Shown here piece after piece: positions 16,784 through 24,910 of a stretch of 37,728 bases of DNA. The notes under the pieces were generated by a model, which saw only the letters and a list, made by a program, of their open reading frames with translations, was not told where the DNA came from and made no database searches. Made by a program: the position numbers and the translations under genes. The first letter of the stretch is position 1, and each line of letters starts with the position of its first letter. The stretch covers positions 1 to 37,728 of the forward strand of contig BQIV01000041.1 in NCBI GenBank assembly GCA_021604005.1, written 5' to 3'. The DNA comes from Nitrospirales bacterium (GTDB taxonomy: Bacteria; Nitrospirota; Nitrospiria; Nitrospirales; UBA8639).

Positions 16784-18049
16784 ATGAAGGTGGCCATATT
16801 GGGAGGCGGGATTTCCGGGCTGAGTGTCGGCTGGTTGCTGAGGCAATCCGGTTGGTCGCCGACTGTTTTTGAACGTCAATCGTGTACTGGCGGATTGGCA
16901 CGTTCGTTTCAATGGCATGGATTTCATTGTGACATTGCCGCACACCGGTTTTATACCACGAATCAGGAGACCTTGGACCGGTTTTCCTCTCTTGTGCCGC
17001 TGGTTCGAAACGTTCGGCAAAGCAAGATTTTCATCGAGGGGAAATGGATTACCGATCCGGTCAATCCGTTAGAGCTAGCGGTTAAATTTTTTCCCAAACC
17101 AGGACTATCCTTTATATGGGATTATCTCACTCGCGCTTCACAATCTGATGTGGCCGCAGCGTCATTTGATTCCTTTGCCTTGTCGAAGTATGGCCAATCG
17201 TTAACGGAGTTCTTCTTTCGGCCCTACACGGAAAAATTATTTGGCATATCGACACACGACATTTCCACGTCGTGGGCCACTCAGAAAATTCGTGTGTCTG
17301 GTATTCTCGATATGATCAAACGGAATAGCAAAACATACTTTCGCTATTTTTACTATCCCAAAGAGGGAGGCTATGGAGCGTTCTGCCAACGGCTCTATCA
17401 TGATATGCATGCCGATGTACGCCTGTCGACGTCGGTCAAGGCGCTGCATACTGAGAAAGACAAGGTTGTCGCGATTACGTCGGAAACGGACACGATCGAA
17501 AAAACCGAAGCCTTCGATGTTGTCGTGTCAACGTTGCCGTTGACGATATTGATGCGACTCCTCAATATTCCCATTCAATTGCAATTTCAATCTGTCTCGC
17601 TGGTCTATCTGTTGCTCGATCTACCGCAGGTGTCTCCGAACCATTGGGTCTATTTTGCGCATAAAAATTATGTAATGAATCGGGTTTCAGAGTTTAAAAA
17701 TTTTTCAACTCACGGCGTCCCGGCAGATAAAACGGTGTTGTGTGCGGAAGTGACAATGGCGTGTCCACGTGATCACATTGTAGAACGAGTGATTCATGAT
17801 CTTGATCGTAGCGGTTTTATACGAAGGGAGAACGTGATAGACACCTTACTATTGAATGAACCGTATGGGTATCCCATTTATACTCAGCAGTATGAAGAGC
17901 AGTTAGCTGGTGCCCAGGCGGCCCTTAAAGAGTACTCCAATCTTTTTCTCACGGGAAGAAATGCGGTGTTTACGCATATGGATGTCGATGAGAATTTTGA
18001 ATCGGCTCAGTTGCTTCATGAGACGCTGATGCGTACATTTCAGGCGTAG
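16784..18049 (+). CDS. FAD-dependent amine-oxidase-like / protoporphyrinogen-oxidase-like enzyme
   Basis: A 421-aa soluble flavoprotein. The N-terminal FAD motif VAILGGGISGLSVGWLL is followed by FERQSCTGGLARSF, the NAD_binding_8 signature of the amine-oxidase/PPOX/UDP-galactopyranose-mutase superfamily; the protein ends near LFLTGRNAVFTHMDVDENFESA, the C-terminal FAD-contacting region. An AAGGGG sits just before the ATG. In many genomes this subfamily sits in glycan or lipid-sugar gene clusters, and here a GT39 membrane glycosyltransferase follows on the same strand after about 86 bp. A role in modifying a sugar or polyprenyl-linked intermediate is inferred; haem synthesis is the less likely alternative because no hem gene is near. 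Confidence 0.82.
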   Translation: MKVAILGGGISGLSVGWLLRQSGWSPTVFERQSCTGGLARSFQWHGFHCDIAAHRFYTTNQETLDRFSSLVPLVRNVRQSKIFIEGKWITDPVNPLELAVKFFPKPGLSFIWDYLTRASQSDVAAASFDSFALSKYGQSLTEFFFRPYTEKLFGISTHDISTSWATQKIRVSGILDMIKRNSKTYFRYFYYPKEGGYGAFCQRLYHDMHADVRLSTSVKALHTEKDKVVAITSETDTIEKTEAFDVVVSTLPLTILMRLLNIPIQLQFQSVSLVYLLLDLPQVSPNHWVYFAHKNYVMNRVSEFKNFSTHGVPADKTVLCAEVTMACPRDHIVERVIHDLDRSGFIRRENVIDTLLLNEPYGYPIYTQQYEEQLAGAQAALKEYSNLFLTGRNAVFTHMDVDENFESAQLLHETLMRTFQA

Positions 18050-18135
18050 TAAACCGGTGAAACACCCTCTTCACGACTTTCGCTCCTCACATCCTTCTCC
18101 TTCCGGTGTCAATCTGTGTTCATAGTGCATGCCTG

Positions 18136-19635
18136 ATGATTCGTCTCCCTTCCCAACATAGACAGGCCTGTCTGTTGGTGGCTTTGATTACGGTTATCGG
18201 GTCAGGATTGCGAGCCTATCGGTTAGGCTACCAGAGTCTGTGGCATGACGAAATCCTGACCTATTTAAGCTCCAATGGCAGTCTGTCGCATGTTCTGTTT
18301 CAAACAGAGGTTCAAACCAATGTCCTGCCGTTATACTATCTGGTTACGCATGCGTTGTTATATTGGAGCGACCTCGAAACATCATTACGGTTGCCATCAT
18401 TCATTTTCGGCTCTCTCACGCTTCCACTGTTTTACGCTACCGTTCGCCACATATTCGGAGCCCAGACAGGTGTATGGGCAACCGGTCTATTGGCCATCTC
18501 GCCATTTCATATTTTTTATAGTCAAGAAGCCAGGCCCTATGCCATGTATGTGTTTTTGTGTCTCCTCGTCTTGTTGCTACTTCAACGGTGCATTGACCAT
18601 CAACAGAGTCGCCTGCTCAAAGTCTGTTACGTCATTGTCGCGGTCTTGGCCTTCCTCTGTCATGCCGCTGCGATTCCGTTTTTGGCGTTCCTCGTTCTCT
18701 CTATTCTTATTCTTCGTCCCTTGAATGAATGGCGGGATTGGGTTCCGACATTTCTTGCTGTGGGCTTGCTGCTGCTTCCTGCTGTGTATTGGACGTATAC
18801 CATTCAAGTCAGCGGAAAAATTGATCAACGGTTCGACCCTTCGTCTTTTCTGAATCTTCTCTGGTTGTTTTCTACAGGGTATTCGCTGGGACCAGATTTG
18901 CGTTCTTTATTTAACCTGGAAAAGTTACGATACCTGGCTCCTCATTTCACGTATATAATCCCTATTCTCACGTTGACTGTGGGACTCGCGTGGTTTGGCG
19001 TGAAAGAAATTTGGACGTACGATAAACGGCAATGTCTTGTGTGGGTGCTGTTCTTTTTTTTACCCATCATTGGGATGAGCGTTGCCGCGCTTGTGACCTA
19101 CCGCCCGTTTTACGAACGATACGTCATCACTTCGATGCTACCATTCTTGGTGTTTCTGGCAGTGGGTATTCAACATGTGCAAAACCGATTCGTTCGATTG
19201 TGTTGCGTGGGAGTGCTTCTCGTGGTGAGTAGCTTTTCAATACAGCAATATTATTTTGATCCGCATTATCATCGGGAAGATAATCGAGGAGCCGCACGCT
19301 TTTTGAAAGACCATGTCATTCAAGGTGATGTCGTGATCTGTATGACTCCGCATACGACCGCGAATCTGTTCCACTATCTTCCAGCTCCACGGCGTATGGC
19401 GATCAGACCGTTTCGAACAAAAGAGACTGTATTGACCTCGAAGAAGTTACCCGTGGAATTACGGGAAATCATCGCCGGGCGCAAGCGTTTTTGGGTGTTC
19501 TATAGTCAGTCGATGAACGGTCGGTCCAAAGGTCCGTTGGAACAGCATTTTGATGAACATTACGTGACCCGTCTAGAGTTTTATTCAAGCAAAATTAAGT
19601 TAGTTCTGTATGAGGTCGGTAAGGAGAGTTCGTGA
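18136..19635 (+). CDS. GT39-family (ArnT/PMT-like) membrane glycosyltransferase
   Basis: A roughly 499-aa inner-membrane protein with about 10-12 hydrophobic segments. The first periplasmic loop has the family Asp-Glu pair in QSLWHDEILTY, and the segment ISPFHIFYSQEARPYAMYVF is typical of GT39-type lipid-linked sugar transferases that use polyprenyl-phosphate sugars. A soluble C-terminal part follows the last helix (about 400-499). The ATG at 18136 was preferred over an in-frame GTG at 18106; neither has a strong ribosome site. It forms a pair with the preceding FAD enzyme. Acceptor and sugar are unknown. Confidence 0.88.
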   Translation: MIRLPSQHRQACLLVALITVIGSGLRAYRLGYQSLWHDEILTYLSSNGSLSHVLFQTEVQTNVLPLYYLVTHALLYWSDLETSLRLPSFIFGSLTLPLFYATVRHIFGAQTGVWATGLLAISPFHIFYSQEARPYAMYVFLCLLVLLLLQRCIDHQQSRLLKVCYVIVAVLAFLCHAAAIPFLAFLVLSILILRPLNEWRDWVPTFLAVGLLLLPAVYWTYTIQVSGKIDQRFDPSSFLNLLWLFSTGYSLGPDLRSLFNLEKLRYLAPHFTYIIPILTLTVGLAWFGVKEIWTYDKRQCLVWVLFFFLPIIGMSVAALVTYRPFYERYVITSMLPFLVFLAVGIQHVQNRFVRLCCVGVLLVVSSFSIQQYYFDPHYHREDNRGAARFLKDHVIQGDVVICMTPHTTANLFHYLPAPRRMAIRPFRTKETVLTSKKLPVELREIIAGRKRFWVFYSQSMNGRSKGPLEQHFDEHYVTRLEFYSSKIKLVLYEVGKESS

Positions 19636-19843
19636 ATATTATCCCACGCAGTGTACTCAGCGAAATTTTTCTCTGTTGCTACTCGTGACTCGAGACTTCG
19701 TGTGTCTGTCTTGTCCTAGCTCTTATCTCCCAACGATTGAGACACTGTGGGTTGTAATGGATGAAACTCTAGGCCATGCGTGATGCCTTGATATCGTGGG
19801 AGAGCGAAGGTTGGGGAACCATGAGTCCACGTCGGCAATCATG

Positions 19844-20428
19844 CTAGGCTACGGCGTGAGAGAGCAGCAATTCAACCGTTTTGCGAGCCTGCTGAGCGAC
19901 AACGCCAGGACCACTAACATGTGCTGTGGCAATGGCGCCTTCCATAAGCACCAAAATTTGGGCGGTGAGTTCTTCTGGGTTGGCTACGCCGGCATCGCTG
20001 GTAAGCCCGAGAATGTATTGGCCAAAGACACGTTTATGTTCCGCCGAGGCTTGATGGACTGGATAATCGTGTTGGGCATATTCCGCGGTCGCGTTGATAA
20101 ACATGCATCCTTGAAAGTCTGGTGATTGAAACCAGTCTGCCAAGACATCGAATAATGCCAGTATGCGTTCCGCTGGTGTGGCTGCACGTTGTTCCATTTC
20201 AGCAATGAGCCATTGTCTGACGGATTCATCACGCCGATGAAGTGCGGCCAAAATGAGTGCGTCCTTTGAATCGAAGTATTTGTACAGCGTTGGTTTCGAG
20301 ACGTTCGCCTTGGTCAGAATCATGTCGATGCCGGTGGCATGAAATCCCCGCTCATAGAACAGTTGAAGCGCTGATTCGACCAAACGTTCTTTCGGGGTTG
20401 GCGGTGGGGTTGGTTGAGTGGTCTGCAT
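19844..20428 (-). CDS. TetR/AcrR-family regulator (second of tandem pair)
   Basis: A 194-aa repressor. The N-terminal TetR HTH is at about 12-60 (ERLVESALQLFYERGFHATGI, then NVSKPTLYKYFDSKDALI), and a ligand domain follows with GCMFINATAEY and ILVLMEGAIATAHVSG. It is clearly paralogous to the neighbouring TetR: both share the LALFD, GCMFINAT, HKR.FG and LMEGA..TAHVS blocks, so they probably arose by tandem duplication. It starts 17 bases after the stop of the other TetR, on the same transcript, with no clear ribosome site of its own. The GT39 gene converges on it. Confidence 0.92.
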   Translation of the reverse strand: MQTTQPTPPPTPKERLVESALQLFYERGFHATGIDMILTKANVSKPTLYKYFDSKDALILAALHRRDESVRQWLIAEMEQRAATPAERILALFDVLADWFQSPDFQGCMFINATAEYAQHDYPVHQASAEHKRVFGQYILGLTSDAGVANPEELTAQILVLMEGAIATAHVSGPGVVAQQARKTVELLLSHAVA

Positions 20429-20445
20429 GGTGTTCGGCTCGGTGA

Positions 20446-21051
20446 TTACGATGATGCGTGTTGTTGTGTAGTACGTTGGGCTTGGGCTTCCTGAAGTGCA
20501 TGGTCAATCATGATCTCTGCCGACCGCCTAGCCTGCTGAGCGGTCGACTTGGGTTGACTCACATGAGCGGTGATCACAGCCCCTTCCATCAGGATGAGCA
20601 GTTGCTCGGTGAGTTCATTTGGCGTCAACACCTCCAGTTTATCAACCAGGTCTCCAACGTGTCGACCAAAGATCCGTTTGTGCTCCGTTGCCGCTTGATG
20701 GATGGGATCGTCTAGTTGCGGAAACTCTACAGTGGCGTTGATAAACATGCAGCCGCGAAAATCTTCCGTGAGAAAAAACTCGCCGAGAGTATCGAACAAG
20801 GCAAGGAGTTGGTCTCGCGGTGTAGAGCCTCGGCGTTCCATTTCGCGCATGAGCCAATTGCGAGACTGCTCATCTCGTCGACGTAGGGCAGCCAAGATCA
20901 ATTCGTTTTTGGATCGAAAATATTTATAGAGTGTGGGTTTGGATATTCCAGCTTCTGCCAAAATTGTATCGACACTGACTACATGAAAGCCCTGGTCATA
21001 AAAGAGCTTTAAGGCCGTGTCGACGAGCTTATCCCTCAACTTTGAAGCCAT
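20446..21051 (-). CDS. TetR/AcrR-family regulator (first of tandem pair)
   Basis: A 201-aa paralog of the preceding entry. The HTH is at about 5-55 (DKLVDTALKLFYDQGFHVVSVD, ISKPTLYKYFRSKNELI), and the ligand domain has the shared GCMFINATVEF and LMEGAVITAHVSQ blocks. It is the promoter-proximal gene of the pair, about 165 bp from the nearest TTACT-N4-AGTAA dyad (21215-21228) and divergent from the PEP-CTERM gene. Autoregulation and control of the divergent genes through those three dyads is the simplest reading. The effector is unknown; related proteins respond to lipophilic or reactive compounds. Confidence 0.92.
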   Translation of the reverse strand: MASKLRDKLVDTALKLFYDQGFHVVSVDTILAEAGISKPTLYKYFRSKNELILAALRRRDEQSRNWLMREMERRGSTPRDQLLALFDTLGEFFLTEDFRGCMFINATVEFPQLDDPIHQAATEHKRIFGRHVGDLVDKLEVLTPNELTEQLLILMEGAVITAHVSQPKSTAQQARRSAEIMIDHALQEAQAQRTTQQHASS

Positions 21052-21214
21052 GTCACCCCAATCCTTCCCAAGCTGTTCCCGGTTTGCTCTTTGACTCGAC
21101 AGCCAGTTTTTCGAACCTGAGTGTTGTTCCTGTCAGTACCTGCCATCTAATCCTTTGTTGACTAGGGTCGCGATCAAAACCGAGCGAGGCCGATATTTTT
21201 ATCTAAATAATTAA

Positions 21215-21228
21215 TTACTAACCAGTAA
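21215..21228. promoter_or_regulatory. TetR-type operator 1 (TTACT-N4-AGTAA)
   Basis: TTACTaaccAGTAA is the core of a longer perfect dyad (11-bp arms, 21209-21234). It lies upstream of the tandem TetR genes and shares exact half-sites and spacing with the two dyads nearer to the PEP-CTERM gene, which suggests one regulator family binds all three. Confidence 0.65.
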
Positions 21229-21378
21229 TTAATTTATAGCATACATGCTTACTGTCGTCTTGGCAAATATATGGATATATAGAGGACAGTTCATCTACAT
21301 ATTGTGTATTGGTATAGATAATACATGAAATGTACATAGTCTATGTGTTTTTTGTGAAAAATAAATCTATATAACATC

Positions 21379-21408
21379 TTGACATTTACTTACTAGTAAG
21401 TTAATTAT
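21379..21408 (+). promoter_or_regulatory. Promoter of PEP-CTERM gene with embedded operator 2
   Basis: A perfect -35 (TTGACA, 21379-21384) and a -10-like AATTAT (21403-21408) are 18 bp apart. The spacer holds TTACTtactAGTAA (21386-21399), whose centre is the perfect palindrome ACTTACTAGTAAGT (21388-21401). A regulator bound here would block RNA polymerase directly. Confidence 0.65.
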
Positions 21409-21423
21409 TTGCCAATGATTTAC

Positions 21424-21437
21424 TTACTAGTCAGTAA
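21424..21437. promoter_or_regulatory. TetR-type operator 3 (TTACT-N4-AGTAA)
   Basis: TTACTagtcAGTAA, within the near-palindrome TTTACTTACTAGTCAGTAAA (21419-21438). It lies just downstream of the predicted -10, where bound repressor would block initiation or clearance; its centre is 38 bp from that of operator 2. The rest of the 21052-21578 intergenic region holds no gene. Confidence 0.6.
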
Positions 21438-21578
21438 ACAAATCAGCTTTCCACTGCCTTCATTCCAATCGTGAGGAATGAGGAGCTGGAATCTACTGAC
21501 CTGACCAGTCGTTTCCAAGGAGATCATCTCATCTCCTTTTTTGTTCACTGTTTTTACTCATTACCAAAGGAGGGCGTC

Positions 21579-22442
21579 ATGAAGCGTTGTCTGGGTTCAT
21601 GGGCTGAGAGGCCAACCATGCGGGAAGCCGTTGGAGATACTCAACGGCCAGAGAACATGTTGAGCATCATGAACCAACGGGTAAGTGCAAAGCCGACTCT
21701 CGGCATGATTGTCGGGCTGATGTTGCTATTTGCCAGTGCTGGTGTTCACGCTGCGACGTTTGGGTTTACCGATCGTTCAGCATTTCAAACTGCGTTGCCG
21801 GGGCAGACCTCAGTCATCAATTTCGATGATGTAGATGCCGGTACGTCAATTCAAGATGGAGTGCCGTTTCAAGGCACTCGTTTCACGAGTAATGTTGACA
21901 ATATTCCCGGAAGGGAGGGCTTGCTGGTTTCTGCAGAATTTCTCACCACCTCACCACTGAACTATCTAGGAGTCAACGATGGGTTTTCCAATGAATTCTT
22001 GTTCGGTGATGAATTGACCTTGAATTTTACCCAACCGGTTCGTGCGGTCGGGCTGTTGGTTATCGCTGGTCCTGATGCGGCGCTGGCAAACGATTTTTTG
22101 CTCACAGCTGGTGGAGGCAGCGTGTTCAATTCCGGAATACCTGAACAGCGATTATTCGACGGAGGCGAAGTGTTCTTTTTAGGGTTGATCAATGATCAGG
22201 GGTTCAGCACTGCACAATTGATCAGCTTTGGGGATCAAATCGACACATCTTTGGGGTTTAACGTCGATGACATTTCGACTGCCGCACCTTCCAATGCGGC
22301 TCCCGTCCCTGAGCCGTCGGCCGTGCTTCTTTTCGGTACAGGTCTGTTGTTACTTGGCGGGGTCGCGAGGCGGAATAGGCTAAAGGCTGCCGCGATACAA
22401 GACAAGAGACTGGAATGTTTAGAAAGTGTATCAAGCAAGTGA
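21579..22442 (+). CDS. PEP-CTERM exported protein
   Basis: A 287-aa protein from ATG 21579, which has AAAGGAGG six bases upstream; the frame is open to 21471 but those codons lack a ribosome site. A signal segment ends near VHAATFGF (the stretch beginning MNQRVSAKP could be an internal start). The mature part is predicted beta-rich with FDDVDAGTS and several Asn/Gly-rich loops. Near the C-terminus is the sorting signal VPEPSAVLLFGTG plus a hydrophobic run and an RRNR cluster, recognised by exosortase/PEP-CTERM systems. Unusually, about 19 residues follow the arginine cluster (ending LECLESVSSK), where such proteins normally stop. No exosortase gene is in the window. Confidence 0.9.
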   Translation: MKRCLGSWAERPTMREAVGDTQRPENMLSIMNQRVSAKPTLGMIVGLMLLFASAGVHAATFGFTDRSAFQTALPGQTSVINFDDVDAGTSIQDGVPFQGTRFTSNVDNIPGREGLLVSAEFLTTSPLNYLGVNDGFSNEFLFGDELTLNFTQPVRAVGLLVIAGPDAALANDFLLTAGGGSVFNSGIPEQRLFDGGEVFFLGLINDQGFSTAQLISFGDQIDTSLGFNVDDISTAAPSNAAPVPEPSAVLLFGTGLLLLGGVARRNRLKAAAIQDKRLECLESVSSK

Positions 22443-22570
22443 AGCCGACATTCTATTCCGTTTCGACGAATACAAAGAATGAGAATCTTTTTTGTCTGAG
22501 CCTTTCACGTACATGTTTGCCGAGCAGTGTTTGGGTTATTCACTCATCATCATCAACCAGGAGGGTAGTC

Positions 22571-23704
22571 ATGAACAACAGGTTCCTCAACGTAAAAAAA
22601 CTTATGAGTGCAACCGTGCTCATTGCCACGTTCGGGTTCAGCGGATTGGCGCAAGCCATCGTGTATACAGCCAGTAACGAGGTGAATGGCAATGATGTCA
22701 TTGCTTTTGACATTAATAGTCGGGGCAATCTTTCGGAAATAGGTCGTTTTCCCACTGGGGGGACTGGAACCGGGACCCCGCTTGGCAATCAGGCGGCGTT
22801 AACAACCGACGCGAGTGACCGTTGGATGTTTGTGGTGAGTCCAGGGAGCGGCGAATTGACGAGCTTTCGCTTGCAGCCGGCAGGGCTGGAGTTCGTCAAT
22901 AAAGTGAAGTCTGGCGGGTTTCGGCCGCTCAGTGTGACGGTGTTTGGCACGCTGGTTTACGTGTTGAATGAAGGGAGCGGAGATGAACAGGATTCTCGCC
23001 GTATGCGGTATGACAATATCAGTGGATTCCGCTTTACGGCAGGGGGGATCTTGGTGCCCATTCCCAATTCCACACGTATCATTGATCGAACTCAACTGAC
23101 CGCGCCTGCTCAGGTTGGATTTAATAAATCCGGCACCGTGTTGCTCATCACCGAAAAGGCCACGAACACCTTGACCACGTTTGTCATGAGGCGGAACGGG
23201 ACTCCACAGCGACGACCGGAAAAGCGCCCATCGTTTATTCCCACTCCATTCGGATTCTCATTTGGTGATCGAGATTTCGTGAATATTACTGAAGCCAATA
23301 ATGGTGGGCCTGGAATGACGGTGTCCTACCGCGTGGATCGAGAGACCGGTGAAGTGTCGGGCAGGGTCGGTTCTATTGAGCAAGGTACGGCCACGTGTTG
23401 GACGGTCTTGTCCAGCGATGAGACGATTGGGTATGCCACCAATACGGGAGATGGCACGGTGTCGTTGTATCGGATTAATTTCGACGGCACGTTAGAGTAC
23501 TTTTTCCCGGCTAACCAGGATACTCCGATCACGACTGGGGCAGGCGTGCGTGATGCCGTGCTGACACAAAATAATCAATTTCTGGTGACGCTCAATAACG
23601 GAGACGGTCAAATTCGTGGATTTTTCGTAAACCGCACCGGCGCGATTTCACCACGAGGCACGTCACCTGTTCCCACAAGTGTCACGGGGTTGGTCGCGAG
23701 ATAA
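22571..23704 (+). CDS. Secreted lactonase-like beta-propeller protein
   Basis: A 377-aa protein starting at an ATG with AGGAGG seven bases upstream. The N-terminus is a typical signal peptide ending at LAQA before IVYTASNEV. The rest shows repeated propeller blades with motifs such as VYTASNEVNGNDVIAFDIN, LTTDASDRWMFVVSPGSGELTSF and GYATNTGDGTVSLYRINFDG, as in the YVTN/6-phosphogluconolactonase (lactonase) superfamily. Its role is probably extracellular or periplasmic binding; enzymatic lactonase activity cannot be claimed. It follows the PEP-CTERM gene by 128 bp and likely shares its promoter and the TetR control. It lacks a PEP-CTERM itself. Confidence 0.87.
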   Translation: MNNRFLNVKKLMSATVLIATFGFSGLAQAIVYTASNEVNGNDVIAFDINSRGNLSEIGRFPTGGTGTGTPLGNQAALTTDASDRWMFVVSPGSGELTSFRLQPAGLEFVNKVKSGGFRPLSVTVFGTLVYVLNEGSGDEQDSRRMRYDNISGFRFTAGGILVPIPNSTRIIDRTQLTAPAQVGFNKSGTVLLITEKATNTLTTFVMRRNGTPQRRPEKRPSFIPTPFGFSFGDRDFVNITEANNGGPGMTVSYRVDRETGEVSGRVGSIEQGTATCWTVLSSDETIGYATNTGDGTVSLYRINFDGTLEYFFPANQDTPITTGAGVRDAVLTQNNQFLVTLNNGDGQIRGFFVNRTGAISPRGTSPVPTSVTGLVAR

Positions 23705-23728
23705 AAACCCGTGGTAGTTCTCACGATG

Positions 23729-23775
23729 CACCAGGCGGATGGAATGTGTCATTCGCCTGGTGTTCTTTATTTGAG
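23729..23775 (+). terminator. Rho-independent terminator of the propeller gene
   Basis: A stem CACCAGGC/GCCTGGTG (23729-23736 with 23755-23762) is topped by a second stem GAATG/CATTC, followed by TTCTTTATTT. It begins 25 bases after the stop codon. Confidence 0.85.
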
Positions 23776-24198
23776 TTAGGCATCTTTGACTTTGAGCTGT
23801 TGGTCTCAGTACATCCTCATGCGAGAACACCGTTTTTGTCAGGTCTATCATGTAAAGCAATCCTGTCCCCATTTGAGTTCACAGCATGACGACTTGAATC
23901 GTTGAATCGAATTTCCGTTTCAAAATATTATGCCGTTGGCAATCTGCAATAGGCTCGTGCTCGATGTCCTGAAATAACAATAATGGTGTTGTTATAGATC
24001 CACGAAGCCTAGACAGTTTTCGAAATAAGCTCTACGATCGAATCAAGAGTGAAACATTAATGCTGTCTCTTCTTTTTAAAATATTCTAATAATAAATACT
24101 CATGCCTGACCCCTATTTAATTGGCCGTCACGACCGTTCTTGTCCTGATGTCGTGTGCGAATGAGAGGAAATAAATCTGTTCAAATGTCCAGAGGGGA
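23776..24198. other. Intergenic stretch, no gene seen
   Basis: AT-rich sequence between two terminators facing each other (one for the plus-strand propeller gene, one for the minus-strand 137-aa gene). I see no reading frame with a ribosome site in this part and no repeat. Confidence 0.5.
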
Positions 24199-24378
24199 AT
24201 GATAAAAAACCTAGAAGAGGTGAAGGATAGGTTGTTGCGACTTTGGAGGGATGAAGGAAGCGAGGGAGAAGAATTGCACAAAACGATACGTTGGTTATCG
24301 AAATGGATACAGGGGATGGATTGTGAAGGTTCTCAATGTGCACATAAAAAAATGCCGCCGATCGGAAACTTCCTGTGA
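24199..24378 (+). CDS. Possible small protein (59 aa)
   Basis: An ATG directly preceded by GAGGGGA opens a 59-codon frame reading as a charged, helical peptide: MIKNLEEVKDRLLRLWRDEG, then a segment with two Trp, then two Cys (MDCEGSQCAHKK). The composition is protein-like, but the ribosome site touches the start codon and the 3' end overlaps the terminator of the opposite-strand gene. No homolog is recognised. It could equally be chance. Confidence 0.25.
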   Translation: MIKNLEEVKDRLLRLWRDEGSEGEELHKTIRWLSKWIQGMDCEGSQCAHKKMPPIGNFL

Positions 24379-24386
24379 TCGGCGGC
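24346..24386 (-). terminator. Rho-independent terminator of the minus-strand cyclase/FecR/small-protein genes
   Basis: A 10-bp perfect stem, GCCGCCGATC (24354-24363) and GATCGGCGGC (24377-24386), with a GGAA/TTCC pair in the loop. Read on the minus strand it is followed by a run of seven T's. Confidence 0.9.
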
Positions 24387-24438
24387 GGCGATTCGGTAAA
24401 TATTTTTAACATGGAAGTATGTACTTAGAACAGCCTTC

Positions 24439-24852
24439 TCACGGAGTCCACACACAGCGTCCTCCATGATAGACGAATCCACAGTTATGACCAGGAATGG
24501 CTGGCTCCAGAAGTGCATAAGTCATGGGTACAACCGTTTTGATGACCCGCCCTTCCGTCAATTTTTTAATCCTTGCTTGCTTGTCTGGTTCAGGCATTGG
24601 AGATTCGCCAGCTTTTTGGTAATCTCCCATGAACTCTGAGTAGAGGTTTTTGGTTCCTGCCATATCAGTCATAGCCATTTCCGATACAATATTTTTGGTC
24701 TCATTACCGTCGTTTCTTCCGTATACGTCGACAGTTCCGTCTTTCCTGAGCGCGAGTACAAAATCAATTTTTTCCTTTCCATTAAGTTCATCATCAAATT
24801 CCTGTGTGGCTTGCGGACTGAGGTAGTGAATGTCTCCTTTAAAAATGTCCAT
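24439..24852 (-). CDS. Small protein of unknown function
   Basis: A 137-aa protein that I do not recognise. AGGAGG stands eight bases before the ATG, among the best ribosome sites in the window, and a strong terminator follows about 50 bases after the stop. There is no signal peptide. The N-terminal half contains alternating charged strands with FVLALRKDGTVDVYGRNDG; the C-terminal end has two cysteines in CGFVYHGGRC, suggesting a disulfide or metal site. It starts 58 bp after the FecR-TPR-barrel gene on the same strand, so it is probably the last gene of that operon and might be a substrate or accessory protein of the barrel; this is conjecture. Confidence 0.75.
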   Translation of the reverse strand: MDIFKGDIHYLSPQATQEFDDELNGKEKIDFVLALRKDGTVDVYGRNDGNETKNIVSEMAMTDMAGTKNLYSEFMGDYQKAGESPMPEPDKQARIKKLTEGRVIKTVVPMTYALLEPAIPGHNCGFVYHGGRCVWTP

Positions 24853-24910
24853 GGTAGGACCTCCTTGTAGTTAAATAATGAATGAAAAATAAATTCGGCT
24901 GCACCTCATA

